Shown in pieces: positions 1 through 9,066 of a DNA stretch of 56,767 nt; positions within the stretch are counted from its first letter, which is position 1, and every line of letters begins with the position of its first letter. Made by a program: the position numbers and the translations under genes. Under the pieces are notes generated by a model, which saw nothing but the letters and a program-made list of their open reading frames with translations, was not told the origin of the DNA and did not search any database. Origin of the DNA: CAUZJO01 sp963580245 (lineage in GTDB: Bacteria > Sumerlaeota > Sumerlaeia > MVZB01); assembly GCA_963580245.1 (NCBI GenBank), contig CAUZJO010000008.1, positions 1 through 56,767 of the forward strand, read 5' to 3'.

Positions 1-1
1 T

Positions 2-883
2 TTACTCGCGGACCGCGCCGAACGTCATCCCCCGGACGATAAACCGTTGCGCGCACAGCGCGAGCAGGACGGGGATGATCATGGCGATCAGCGCGCGGGT
101 CGCGACGTACCAGAATTGGACCCCTCTTGAATCTTCGGCGCCCGCGATGACGACGGGCATCGTGATCGCGTCTCGCGAGGAGAGGACCATGGCGAAGAGG
201 AATTCGTTCCAGGCGAACGAGAAGCAGATGATGCCCGTCGAGATGAGGGCGGGGGTCGAGAGCGGGAGCGCGATCTTGAGGAACACGCCCCAGCGGCCGT
301 AACCATCGACCAGCGCCGCCTCTTCCAGTTCCTCGGGGAATTCCATGAATATCTGGCGCATGATGACGATCGCGAACGGGAGATTGAACGTGGTATACGC
401 CAGGATGAGCGCCAGCCGGGTATCGAGCAGGCCGGCCGTTTTCATCATGAGGAAGAAGGGGATCGCGATCACGACGGGGGGCAGGACGCGCTGGGAGAGG
501 AACCAGATCAGGATGTCCTTGTTCTTGATGCGGCGGAAACGGAAGCGGGCCAGCGCGTAGCCCGCCGGCGTCCCCAGGCCCAGCGCCAACACGGTGCTAC
601 ACGTCGCGACGATCGTGCTGTTGAACAGGCCCAGGCGCGTTTTGTCGACCTGCAACTCTTCGGCCCAGTTCGAGAGCGTGGGCGTAAACTGGAGGAACGG
701 GATGGAGAGATACGAGACCGTGAACGTCTCAAGCCGCGGCTTGAGGGAGGTCACGATGGCCCAATAAAACGGAAACGCGGCCCACGCGCAGAAAACCAGC
801 GCGAGCGCTATTTTCAGGTATTGAAGATGGTTTCGTTTCACTTGTCCGGGCCGCCTATCTTTTCGCTTAGTTATTCGCCTCAT
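2..883 (-). CDS. Carbohydrate ABC transporter permease (MalG/UgpE type)
   Basis: This 293-aa inner-membrane protein is one of two transmembrane subunits of a sugar-type ABC importer. It shows about six hydrophobic helices, the first near residues 22-46. A MetI-type permease core holds the EAA loop near residues 187-210 (EELEEAALVDGYGRWGVF), the contact site for the ATPase. The C-terminal end FGAVRE after a last helix fits the family. The start ATG overlaps the stop of the upstream permease by four bases (ATGA), so the two are translationally coupled. Order of transcription is binding protein, first permease, this permease. No ATPase gene lies inside the window; it may lie to the left of base 1 or be shared from elsewhere. 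Family assignment is firm; the sugar carried cannot be read. Confidence 0.93.
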   Translation of the reverse strand: MRRITKRKDRRPGQVKRNHLQYLKIALALVFCAWAAFPFYWAIVTSLKPRLETFTVSYLSIPFLQFTPTLSNWAEELQVDKTRLGLFNSTIVATCSTVLALGLGTPAGYALARFRFRRIKNKDILIWFLSQRVLPPVVIAIPFFLMMKTAGLLDTRLALILAYTTFNLPFAIVIMRQIFMEFPEELEEAALVDGYGRWGVFLKIALPLSTPALISTGIICFSFAWNEFLFAMVLSSRDAITMPVVIAGAEDSRGVQFWYVATRALIAMIIPVLLALCAQRFIVRGMTFGAVRE

Positions 884-1746
884 TCATAGATGCTTCGCAT
901 CTTGCCACAGAACAGCAACACAATCACCATCACGCCGGCCAGCAACAGATAGGCGAGCGCGGAGGCGTAGCCGAGATCGAAGAAATGCAGGCCCGTCCGG
1001 TAGACAAACATTGAATAAACCTCGGTCGCCGTCCCCGGGCCGCCTTTGGTCAGCACGAACGGATAGTCGAACACCTTGACCGCCTCGATGAGCCTGAGCA
1101 GAAAAACGATAATGATCACCGGCTGCATCATCGGGAACGTGATGCGCCAGAAGATTTGCCACTGCGAGGTCGAGTCGAGGGCGACGGCCTCGTAGATTTG
1201 TTTGGACATGCCATGCAACCCGGCCAGGAAGACCAGGAAACAGAACGGCGTCCACTGCCAGATTTCGAGCATCAGGATCGAGATAAGCGCCCACGAGGGA
1301 TCGGAAAGCCACGGAACCTTGATCCCGACCAGCCCCAACATGCTGTTGAGCGGACCGCCTTCCTCATAGAAGATCGTCAAGGCGAGGTACGCGGCGGCGA
1401 TCGGCGTGGCGAACAGCGGCAACGTCAGGATCGCGCGCAGCACCGTCTGACCCCTAATCCGGCGCGTAAAGAGCAGCGCCAAGCACATGCCCAGTATCAT
1501 CTCGACCGCGACCGCGACCAGGACGTAGATCAGCGTGATCTTGACGGAATTGAGGACCCGGTAGTCGGTGAACGCCTTGGCGAACTTGTCCAGGCCGACG
1601 AAGACCGGATCGCGCCCCAGCCGGTAATTGAGAAAGCTAAACCACAATGAACGGCCGAGGGGATAGATCGTGAACGCCAAGGTCCAGAAGACGGCGGGCA
1701 GCAAAAATAGATACTTGATCCTGTCTCTGGCCGATCGAAGGGGCAT
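880..1746 (-). CDS. Carbohydrate ABC transporter permease (MalF/UgpA type)
   Basis: This 288-aa membrane protein is the partner permease of the sugar importer. It has six predicted helices, the first at residues 12-34 (FLLPAVFWTLAFTIYPLGRS region, typical of the MalF/UgpA group without the extra N-terminal helices of E. coli MalF). The EAA-type loop is near residues 184-205 (YEAVALDSTSQWQIFWRI). The motif KGGPGTATEV near the C-terminus is common in this permease group. It lies 75 bases behind the binding-protein gene and overlaps the next permease by four bases. It should assemble with that permease into the membrane channel. Substrate unknown. Confidence 0.93.
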   Translation of the reverse strand: MPLRSARDRIKYLFLLPAVFWTLAFTIYPLGRSLWFSFLNYRLGRDPVFVGLDKFAKAFTDYRVLNSVKITLIYVLVAVAVEMILGMCLALLFTRRIRGQTVLRAILTLPLFATPIAAAYLALTIFYEEGGPLNSMLGLVGIKVPWLSDPSWALISILMLEIWQWTPFCFLVFLAGLHGMSKQIYEAVALDSTSQWQIFWRITFPMMQPVIIIVFLLRLIEAVKVFDYPFVLTKGGPGTATEVYSMFVYRTGLHFFDLGYASALAYLLLAGVMVIVLLFCGKMRSIYE

Positions 1747-1821
1747 TACCTGTGCTTTGGGAGCCGCAAGTCCGTGGGTGGCGGCGCGTGGAGGTCCGAA
1801 AGGGTCGGGTTTGGAATACGG

Positions 1822-3354
1822 CTATTGTTCATAGTTCATCGATTCGCGGTAAAGCCGTAATTGTTCCTCACGCCCCAGCCTCTCGGTGATGTCCTCGAAA
1901 TCGCGTGCCACGCGGTCCAGCGCTTCCTGGGCCGAGACCATTCCGGTAAGCGCCTCCGAGAGGTGCACGTCGAGCGCATGGAGATACTCGGGCGTGCCGG
2001 GGATGCGCAGGTAGGGTAGAGTGGTCTCGGCGCCGAAGTTCTCGATACTCGCCCGCGTAAACTCCACCACGTCGTTCCGGTTCCATCCGCCGACGTTGAT
2101 GTATTCCTCGATTTTTTGCGGGCCCCAGGGTTCGAGGAGCTGGTTCTGGCGCCCGATATCCACGCCCGTCCAGCCCAGCAGCGCGTTCCACTTCGAGACC
2201 CGTTCGGTGGCGTGGAACGCGAGCAGGTGATAAGCGGCTTCGGGGTTCTTCGAGAGTTTGGAAATCACGCCGTGCCAGGAGCAACCGGTCGTGTTCCCGA
2301 CCACGTTGGGCGCCTCTTGTTGAATCATTTTCCGCTGGCCTCGGTCGTAGACCTCCATCACGCCCGGCAGGACCGTCGCCCCGATCTTGCCTTGGATCTT
2401 GGAACGTCGGGGCTCCTGGGCCAGCGACGCGACGTCGCCGAACGAGGGTGTCATCACGGATTTGCCCCGCAGGAAGTAATCCCACGCCTCGCTCAGGTCC
2501 CAACTGATCTGGGCGGCGGGTCCGGTCTTGTGCAGCTTGATTAGGAATTCAAGCGCCTTGACGTGCCCGGGCTCGTTGATGAGGGGCTTCATCGTCTCGA
2601 AGTCGAACCAATAGGTATGGTGTATGTTGTCCACCTTTTCGCCGGGCAGGACCGCGAACGGCGCCGACAGGCCCATGTATTGGAACATATTCTGGGCCCC
2701 GACCTTCAAGTGCATGCTGCAGCCCGAATCCGGCTCGCCGTCCTCGTTCCAATCCCAGCCGTTGAAGAATTCCGCGATATCGTACATCTGCTGCATCGTC
2801 TTGGGCGGGACCGTCAGGTCGTAACCATGTTTCTCCTTGAAGCGCGCCTGATAGTCGGGCCGGCTCAGGATGTCCTTGCGATAATAAAGAACCTGGCCGT
2901 CGACGTCGTTCAACGCGCCATACCAGGTGTCGCCCCATTTATGGAGCATCTCGATCGAGGGCGGGGCGTCTTTCGGCCACTGGGGAAAGCGGTCATCATC
3001 ATAGTAGTCGTCGATGGGGACGATGAAGTCGCCCGAGACCAGCTCTCCGACTTCGGCGGCGCAGATAATGAAAACGTCATAGCGCCCGATGGACATGATC
3101 AAGTCGGTGAAGATCTTCTGATGCAGCTCGCCGAAGGGGAATTCGACGATCTGGAGCTTCGCCCCGGTCATCTTCTCCCATTCATCACGCCAATAGTAGA
3201 ACGGGCCCGAGATGGCGCCCTGCTCCCCGTTGTTGATCACCAGGACCGTGATCGTCTGGCCCTTGAAGGGCTGTTCCTGGGCCTGGCTCGGAGCCATAAG
3301 GGCTCCTAGGAACAAGACGGCCATCAGTGCAACCCGGCGGGTTTCCTTCCGCAT
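1822..3354 (-). CDS. Extracellular sugar-type ABC solute-binding protein
   Basis: The 510-aa protein is the periplasmic receptor of the importer encoded just downstream. Residues 1-25 are a signal peptide (basic start, a hydrophobic stretch, cleavage near PSQAQ). The mature part opens with a beta-strand-like ITVLVINNGEQGA segment and has the family-1 binding-protein pattern, including GDTWYGALNDVDGQVLYYRKD around residues 140-160, where many relatives begin sugar recognition. At 510 aa it is longer than classical maltose-binding proteins (about 400 aa), like binding proteins for oligosaccharides or glycerol-phosphate in environmental bacteria. It is the first gene of a three-gene unit. The ligand cannot be assigned from sequence. 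Confidence 0.92.
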   Translation of the reverse strand: MRKETRRVALMAVLFLGALMAPSQAQEQPFKGQTITVLVINNGEQGAISGPFYYWRDEWEKMTGAKLQIVEFPFGELHQKIFTDLIMSIGRYDVFIICAAEVGELVSGDFIVPIDDYYDDDRFPQWPKDAPPSIEMLHKWGDTWYGALNDVDGQVLYYRKDILSRPDYQARFKEKHGYDLTVPPKTMQQMYDIAEFFNGWDWNEDGEPDSGCSMHLKVGAQNMFQYMGLSAPFAVLPGEKVDNIHHTYWFDFETMKPLINEPGHVKALEFLIKLHKTGPAAQISWDLSEAWDYFLRGKSVMTPSFGDVASLAQEPRRSKIQGKIGATVLPGVMEVYDRGQRKMIQQEAPNVVGNTTGCSWHGVISKLSKNPEAAYHLLAFHATERVSKWNALLGWTGVDIGRQNQLLEPWGPQKIEEYINVGGWNRNDVVEFTRASIENFGAETTLPYLRIPGTPEYLHALDVHLSEALTGMVSAQEALDRVARDFEDITERLGREEQLRLYRESMNYEQ

Positions 3355-3581
3355 CCTTTGCTCCTGACTCAGATTGAGATTCCTCGTTCAGCGGGCGATA
3401 GTCCCGCGTTTGCGCAAGTCCACGAATATTGTCGGCGCTGACGACAATAAATGCAAGCCCTGCATTCAACCTTGAGGCGCAACTCTCCATGTTGAATGGG
3501 CTTGTTAGCCGCGTAAGATCCCGGCCCCCAATTCAAACCATGGAAAGGAGAGGCGCACATGATCGCGACGCTTTGCGGCCC

Positions 3582-4708
3582 TTACTTCTCAGCTCCAGCT
3601 TGCAAATGTGGACTCATGGAAGTATCAAGACGCCGTTGGAGATGCAGGCGAACCGCCGTCATCATGCCCAGCGCAATCACGCCTATTTCGATCAACCAAT
3701 ACGTGTACAGCGTCGTCTTCACGCCCGAGAAAAGGCCATAGCTATGCAGCCCCACCACGAGAACGCCACGATGACGCCGCCGAAGATCGCCGCGATCGCC
3801 GTCCCCAGGTCACGCAGATAGCCGCCCATCCGCGCGCCGTTCTCCTTGGGGTCCCAACCCCAAAACCGGCCCCAACTGTAATTGGCCCAGACCCCTCCCA
3901 GCACGGTCCCTACAAACGAGAACAACGTCCCGAAGCAGATCACCCCGTACGTCATCCGCGCCACGGAGCGCATGAAGTCCTTGCGCCGACCCAGTCCCAC
4001 CGCCTGGCCGATGACATAGATATGCGCGATGGCGCACGCCAACCGCCCGGCCGAATAACCGATCGTCACCGTCGTAACGTGCGTCGACAGCCAGAAATTA
4101 GAGTTGAGAACGGCGATCATGCTTTCCATCGTGTCCGAGCCGCGCAGCTCGAACTTGTTGGCCAGAAACATCCCCATGCAACCCAGCACCGAGGCGACCG
4201 CCAACGCGATGCGCTTACGATTGAGCCACTCCGCCGCCAATGCCGCCACGATCGCGACCGCCGGGATGAACAACGTCGTCTCGTAGAGCGTGGTCACGGG
4301 CGGTCGGCCGCGAATGATGCAGCGCACGGCGATCCCGGCGATCAGAACCAGCGTCGGAACGACCACCCCCGTGACCGCGACCCGCCCCAGCCAGCGGCTG
4401 CGCGGCACCAGCCAGCTTGCGGCCACCAACAGAAAACCCAATAGGTACAGCACGAGCGCCCAGCGGAAGAACTTCGCCTTGTAGAAGAAGACCTCCAGCC
4501 CGATGTGCTCATACTGTCCCAGCGTGGTGGCGGCGCCGCGGATTGCGCCAATCAGTTCCTCCGCCGCCTGGCGAAACGCCGCGGGTTCGGCCGCCCGGTC
4601 GTGCAACCGTTCCAACGCCGCGAGATGAGCCCATTCGGCCAACGGGGCCCGCGGCTGTAACATCAGTGGATAAAGCGTACCCGGCGACAGCCGGCCGGCG
4701 CGGTCCAA
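3582..4708 (-). pseudogene. ccsA: Broken cytochrome c biogenesis gene (CcsA/ResC type)
   Basis: CcsA presents heme at the outer membrane face for attachment to c-type cytochromes. The open frame 3719-4708 (329 aa from a TTG) contains several membrane helices and the WWD heme motif (WGRFWGWDPKENGA, near residues 277-290). After ENGA the usual stretch with ILHAR is missing and the text jumps to GGYLRDLG. After FSWWG the frame ends in CIAMAFSRA. In another frame the genuine family ending continues from LHSYGLFSGVKTTLYTYW to a TAA at 3582-3584. So there is one in-frame deletion, and one deletion with a frameshift that removes the second periplasmic heme histidine (in LHSYG). The N-terminus is also unclear: a TAA sits six codons upstream of the TTG. 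A sequencing or assembly error is possible; natural decay is as likely. Confidence 0.8.
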
Positions 4709-5054
4709 TTCAATTTGGAGCCCTTACCTTCGGCGGCGGGCGATGATAAGCCCAGACGCTCGCCATCGGAGACCGCCGTGGGCCCGGAACCCTACGTCTT
4801 AGGCGCCTCGCGCCGCTGCATCGGCACCGTCCCACTGTGGTCACAGGCGCACACCCACACGATCATCAAGGGGACGAGCGGCCAGGTTCTCGGCAAAACT
4901 CCCAGCCGGCTCCCCCGGCGTGATGAGCGGATTGGGCGGATAACCATTCTACGATTTCCCTTTAGGGTCCAAAGCGCGATAAGGTCCATCTTCTCTCCAT
5001 CGCTGTGATTTCAGTTTCGGCTATCGGCCCGTGAGTGTCGGCCGAACCCGTTGG

Positions 5055-5309
5055 CTAATCCCCCCACTGATATTGCTTCTCCGCTTCGGTCTTCCTGCGG
5101 ACCTTGTGCCAGGCGCCCCGGCCGCATTCGGCACACTTGCCGTACTGTCTTGGTTCGCCGCAGGCTTTGTAGCGCACGCCGCCGGCGTCCCACAGGTCGC
5201 GTTTGTGCCCGCATGGGCATTCGATCAACCACTGTCGGGTCCCGGCCTCGACGGCGGCGAAGGCCCGGGCCGGAAGGATAAACCTCATAAATTTATGCTC
5301 GGCCTGCAT
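5055..5309 (-). CDS. Small zinc-ribbon protein
   Basis: This 84-aa protein has two cysteine pairs that form a probable zinc ribbon: ECPCGHKRD around residues 30-38 and KCAECGRGAWHKV around residues 58-70, with a third cysteine in YKACGEPRQYG between them. The opening FMRFILPARAFAAVEAGTRQWL looks like the conserved start of a small family that I have seen as hypothetical proteins in Planctomycetota-like genomes, from memory only. The end is rich in charged residues. It may bind nucleic acid or a protein partner, but no function can be claimed. It follows PPK2 on the same strand after about 110 bases. Confidence 0.75.
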   Translation of the reverse strand: MQAEHKFMRFILPARAFAAVEAGTRQWLIECPCGHKRDLWDAGGVRYKACGEPRQYGKCAECGRGAWHKVRRKTEAEKQYQWGD

Positions 5310-5331
5310 GTTCCCGATTCCGTTTTGAGTT

Positions 5332-5403
5332 CTAGCGCTTCTTCACCTCTCCCGTTTGGGGGTCGATGAGAACCATGTGGTAATCCAGGTTGGGGTCTGG
5401 CAA
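5332..5403 (-). CDS. Possible micro-ORF in frame behind PPK2
   Basis: After the TGA stop of the PPK2 gene the same reading frame stays open for 28 codons to a TAG at 5332-5334. The peptide reads like real protein (LPDPNLDYHMVLIDPQTGEV, then KKR). The coordinates given start at a TTG; an ATG occurs later within the same stretch. No clear ribosome site is seen. It could be a separate tiny peptide, the remnant of another gene, or a readthrough tail of PPK2. Low confidence. Confidence 0.25.
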   Translation of the reverse strand: MPDPNLDYHMVLIDPQTGEVKKR

Positions 5404-5418
5404 TCCGGTTGTCGATTC

Positions 5419-6231
5419 TCAATACGCCTCAGGCACAATCGTCTGGTCCGCCATGGGCGGCCTGACGTATCCCTTGTCCTCTTGCCGGGGCGGCAGCTCG
5501 AGGTCTTCACTGGTCACTTCTTTGTAAGGGATAAGGCTCAATAGGTGGCTGATACAATTCAGCCGCGCCCGCCGCTTGTTATCGGCGGGGACAACGTACC
5601 ACGGGGCCTGTTTGATGTCGGTATGCGCGAACATCTCGTCCTTCGCCTTGGAATAGTCGAGCCAACGCGCGCGCGATTGCAGGTCCATCGGACTCAGCTT
5701 CCAGCGTTTGGTCGGGTCCTTGATGCGGTCTTGAAACCGATGTTCCTGTTCCTCATCCGACACCGAGAACCAATACTTGATCAGAATGATTCCAGAGCGG
5801 ACCAACGCGCGCTCGAACTCCGGGCACGAGCGGAGAAATTCTTGATACTCATCGTCGGTGCAGAAGCCCATGACCCGCTCGACTCCGGCCCGGTTATACC
5901 AACTGCGGTCGAACAGGACCATCTCGCCGGCGGCCGGCAGGCGCGCCACGTAACGCTGGAAATACCACTGGGGTTTCTCCCGTTCGGTCGGCGTCCCCAG
6001 GGCCACGACGCGGCAGACGCGCGGATTCAGCCGGTGCGTGATCCGCTTGATCACTCCGCCTTTCCCGGCCGCGTCGCGACCTTCAAAGAGGATCACGACT
6101 TTCAACCCCTTATGCTTGATCCAGTCCTGGAGCTTGACCAGATCGGTCTGCAGATTCGCAAGCTCGTGCTGATAGAGCTTGCCCTTGATGGTAGGGTGTT
6201 CATCCTTCTTCTTGGATTCCGCGTGGATCAT
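5419..6231 (-). CDS. ppk2: Polyphosphate kinase 2 family protein
   Basis: PPK2 enzymes transfer phosphate between polyphosphate and nucleotides, usually making NTPs or NDPs from polyphosphate in the cytoplasm. The protein has the Walker A motif GRDAAGKGG (residues 51-59 from the chosen start), the lid-type segment with TPTEREKPQWYFQRY, and Walker B in VLFDRSWYNRAGVE (near residues 105-118). Length (270 aa) is that of one-domain class I-like PPK2. An upstream ATG at 6264 would overlap rtcB by 17 bases; the ATG at 6231 (MIHAESKKK) leaves a 16-base gap and is preferred, though neither has a strong ribosome site. It is probably co-transcribed with rtcB. Whether it prefers ADP, GDP or AMP cannot be told here. 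Confidence 0.93.
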   Translation of the reverse strand: MIHAESKKKDEHPTIKGKLYQHELANLQTDLVKLQDWIKHKGLKVVILFEGRDAAGKGGVIKRITHRLNPRVCRVVALGTPTEREKPQWYFQRYVARLPAAGEMVLFDRSWYNRAGVERVMGFCTDDEYQEFLRSCPEFERALVRSGIILIKYWFSVSDEEQEHRFQDRIKDPTKRWKLSPMDLQSRARWLDYSKAKDEMFAHTDIKQAPWYVVPADNKRRARLNCISHLLSLIPYKEVTSEDLELPPRQEDKGYVRPPMADQTIVPEAY

Positions 6232-6247
6232 CAGGATACTACCAGCT

Positions 6248-7756
6248 TCACGCCGCGCCGCCATGGGATTTGTCGCCGTCCTTGATCACGAACCGCGCGC
6301 GGAGGGCCGCGACCGTGCGGGCCAGGCCGGCCAGTTCCACCGAGCGCAGGACCTCGTTGAAATCCTTGTAAGCGTCCGGTGCCTCGTCGCGCGGGTAGTG
6401 GCGCGAGTTGGTGAGGATGTCGCAGGCCTCGAACTCGTCATCGACGGCCTTCTGATCAAGCGTGCGGAAGGCCTGGCGGCGGGCCATCGCGCGGCCGGTG
6501 CCGTGGTTGACGCTGTAGCAACTGAGATTCGCCCCCGGCTCGGCGATCATGATGCGCGAGCCGTCGCGCGGGTTGCCGGGCAACAGGATCGGATGGCCGG
6601 TCGCGCTGAACGGCGTACCCGCCAGTGCCGGATGCCCGGCGGGGAAGGCGCGCGTGGCCCCCTTGCGGTGGACCCACGCCTCGCGGCCCTCGGCTTCTTC
6701 GAGCCGCGCGATGTTGTGGCTGATGAAATAAACGAGCCGCCCCTTAGCACCGGGCAGGACCTCCTGAAAGGCCTCGAGGACCAGGGCGTTGATCAGCAGG
6801 TGATTAACCGTCGCGAAATTGCCGCCCAGTGCCATGTCGTCCAGGTAATCGTCGGCCTCGGGCGTGCCGAGCTCGGCGTAGACCATGTCGCGGTCCCCGC
6901 CGGGCAGTGGAATGCCCTCGCGCTCAAATTTGGCCCGCAGCGTCCGAAACTGGTGGTTCGCCAAGTTGAAGCCGAACCCGCGCGAACCACAGTGCGAGAG
7001 GAAGGCGACGTGCCCATCGCGCAATCCGAAGACCTCGGCGACCCGCGCGATGTCCTCGCCGGGAGCCACGCGCACGACCTCGCATTCGCCGAAATGGTTC
7101 CCGCTCCCATAGGAGCCCAGTTGCAGGACTTTCTCCTCGAACTTCGGGAAATGACCGGCACTGATCAGGTGGTCGAGCCTCACGCCCAAGGCCGCGGCGG
7201 TCCCGTCGTGGCCCACGTGATGGGCGTCCTCGCAGCGGATGGCCCATTCTTCGGGGACGCCCAGTTCGCGACAGATTTCAGCCGCCGCGCCCTCGATCAC
7301 CGCCCGCCGGCCCCACTCCAGGCTGACCGCCCGCGACTTGGGGACCGAACGCTGGCCCTTGCCCGCCCCGGTCGGCGTGCGCTCGCAGATCGCGTTCATG
7401 ACGGCCCGGCGCAAGCGGCGGTCGGCCAACTCCTCGGCCGGCAGATCGAGCTGCAATAGGCTCATCGAACACTTGATGTCCACGCCGACCGGGCCGGGGT
7501 AGATGTGCGTGGGCGAGACGAGCACCGAGCCGACCGGCGCGCCGTATCCCATGTGGGCGTCGGGATTGAGCACCAAGTCGCGGACCCCTGGTGCCCGGCG
7601 CGAGTTAATGGCCTGCGTGATACAGTTCTCACCGAACCCCTCACGGATCGCTTGGGTACCGATCACGGTCAGGGGTTTTTCATCCCGGCCGACGCACGGG
7701 ATGATCCCCGTCGCCTCGCCGGTCGGGATAATGGTCTGGGCCACTGACTTGCTCAT
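6248..7756 (-). CDS. rtcB: RtcB-family RNA ligase
   Basis: RtcB joins a 2',3'-cyclic phosphate or 3'-phosphate RNA end to a 5'-OH end using GTP and Mn2+; it acts in RNA repair or tRNA splicing. The 502-aa protein keeps the family motifs in order: PDAHMGYG (65-72), GVDIKC (91-96; metal-binding Asp and Cys), GSGNHFGE (217-224), SHCGSRG (254-260), FISHN (344-348), HRKGATRAFPAG (363-374) and NHGTGR (417-422), whose histidine 418 is in the position of the guanylylated histidine. It is the first gene of a likely rtcB-ppk2 unit. No archease or RtcA gene is seen nearby. Confidence 0.95.
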   Translation of the reverse strand: MSKSVAQTIIPTGEATGIIPCVGRDEKPLTVIGTQAIREGFGENCITQAINSRRAPGVRDLVLNPDAHMGYGAPVGSVLVSPTHIYPGPVGVDIKCSMSLLQLDLPAEELADRRLRRAVMNAICERTPTGAGKGQRSVPKSRAVSLEWGRRAVIEGAAAEICRELGVPEEWAIRCEDAHHVGHDGTAAALGVRLDHLISAGHFPKFEEKVLQLGSYGSGNHFGECEVVRVAPGEDIARVAEVFGLRDGHVAFLSHCGSRGFGFNLANHQFRTLRAKFEREGIPLPGGDRDMVYAELGTPEADDYLDDMALGGNFATVNHLLINALVLEAFQEVLPGAKGRLVYFISHNIARLEEAEGREAWVHRKGATRAFPAGHPALAGTPFSATGHPILLPGNPRDGSRIMIAEPGANLSCYSVNHGTGRAMARRQAFRTLDQKAVDDEFEACDILTNSRHYPRDEAPDAYKDFNEVLRSVELAGLARTVAALRARFVIKDGDKSHGGAA

Positions 7757-7993
7757 CGTTTAGTGTTATAATCCCTAGGATTTGTTGATTCGTGATTCGA
7801 GAATCGTCGAACTCGCGTGACGAATTGCGAACGCTCCTTCAAGCGTTACGGTTCGAACGCCAGCGCCAAGAAGAGATCAAAAAGCCCTAAACTTGAATAG
7901 ATTCGATGACGAGCGCGATCGGTCCCACTTGGGCCACTATTCAGACACCCTATTATTCAACATTAATCGTTTTGCGCATCAGACAACAAGCAA

Positions 7994-8752
7994 TTAATAG
8001 AACACCCAATTCCCTGCCGCATTGACAGCGGATATGCCTCCGACCTGGACCTCGACATAGTCAACGACCAGATCGTTCTCATCGCCGTCGTAGTTGATCA
8101 ACATCTGGTAATTCGCGGACGTGTCGAATGAGCCGTCGCCAAGTTGATCCCAGTGCGGCTGCCAATCCGTGCCATCATGGATCTCCCACAGTGCTCCGGC
8201 CACCGGGTCCAACGTGATCCGAAACTGGCCGTTTTCGGGGTTCTGATTCGGCGAAGCCACCGCATTGAACCAGGTCGGTCCACCATGAAATGTGAAAAAG
8301 TTGTTCCCCCCGCCCAACCAGAAATAGTGCCATGCATAGGCGTATTTGTTTTGCGGATCGATGGCGGGGTTCGTCCCCTCGGGCATCACTCCGATATACC
8401 AGGCGGTCGACTGAACCGGAACGGTCGCCTCAAAACTGATCTGCGTGGGGATGGAGTTGAGCACCCGCGGGAAAGGCGTGCTGACCATGTAGGCCTTATC
8501 CCATTGGTTGTCAAAATTATCGTCCAGAAAATTCCCGTCGCTGGGGTCAGAAACGTCGTCCGCGTCAAAGGTCACAACCCCGCCGGCCTGTGTGATCAAA
8601 AAGTCCGGTTCGGTGTGGACCGTCCAGATCGACGTGTCAATGGCGGCGCCGTCAAAATCATCGCGGAACTGGGCCGTCGCGCGAAACGGTGAATAGCAAA
8701 GCAATGCAATAGCCCATAACGTTGCATATCGAATAACGATCGGATTTCTCAT
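7994..8752 (-). CDS. Secreted LamG/jelly-roll-like protein with shared C-terminal tail
   Basis: The 252-aa protein has a signal peptide (residues 1-28, ending near RATAQ) followed by FRDDFDGAAIDTSIWTV, the typical first strand of concanavalin-type jelly-roll domains, and further beta-rich sequence with many W, F and Y. ATG at 8752 is preferred because GGGAG lies just upstream; the longer TTG start adds two residues. The last residues (ISAVNAAGNWVFY) resemble the last residues of the secreted protein at 50261-51205 (IPVNSVGAWTVYQ). It may bind or cleave a glycan, but no catalytic residues can be named. It stands alone between rtcB and an EEP-fold gene. Confidence 0.75.
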   Translation of the reverse strand: MRNPIVIRYATLWAIALLCYSPFRATAQFRDDFDGAAIDTSIWTVHTEPDFLITQAGGVVTFDADDVSDPSDGNFLDDNFDNQWDKAYMVSTPFPRVLNSIPTQISFEATVPVQSTAWYIGVMPEGTNPAIDPQNKYAYAWHYFWLGGGNNFFTFHGGPTWFNAVASPNQNPENGQFRITLDPVAGALWEIHDGTDWQPHWDQLGDGSFDTSANYQMLINYDGDENDLVVDYVEVQVGGISAVNAAGNWVFY

Positions 8753-9066
8753 GCTCAACTCCCTCTTGCTTTCAAATTCTAAATTCTACCTTCTCGATGT
8801 GAAAACTCTCCCCAGGGATACCTCCCTTCATCCATGACTTCACAAATAGCTGCCGACTCTCCGCTGACCTATCAGCTTCCTTTGCAATTCTAAGCTCGAC
8901 GGGCAGTCACGTCAACGGAATTGAACTCCGAACTCGGTAAAATCGAGCCTTTGCGTCACAATGGGCCAAGATCCGCCCAGCTATGAGGCCAATCGGGGAC
9001 AAGAGAACACCTCTCCTGCAGTCCGCGGATACGAAGATAAAGGCCGGTCCATTTTTAATGTAAGGT
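8753..9066. other. Intergenic stretch with weak repeat similarity
   Basis: No convincing gene. Around 9018-9046 the minus strand reads AFIFVSAD in one frame, loosely matching AFIVVSAD from the intergenic stretch near 3430-3455. The DNA match is about 17 of 24 bases, so a shared degenerate repeat is possible but not proven. Confidence 0.3.

Noticed and set aside
2563..3309. A long plus-strand frame opposite the sugar-binding protein
   Set aside because: It is antisense to a well supported gene, rich in His, Asp and Arg, and has no family; it is a shadow frame typical of GC-rich DNA.
6179..7459. A 426-codon plus-strand frame opposite rtcB
   Set aside because: RtcB has all its motifs on the minus strand; the opposite frame has none and is a shadow.
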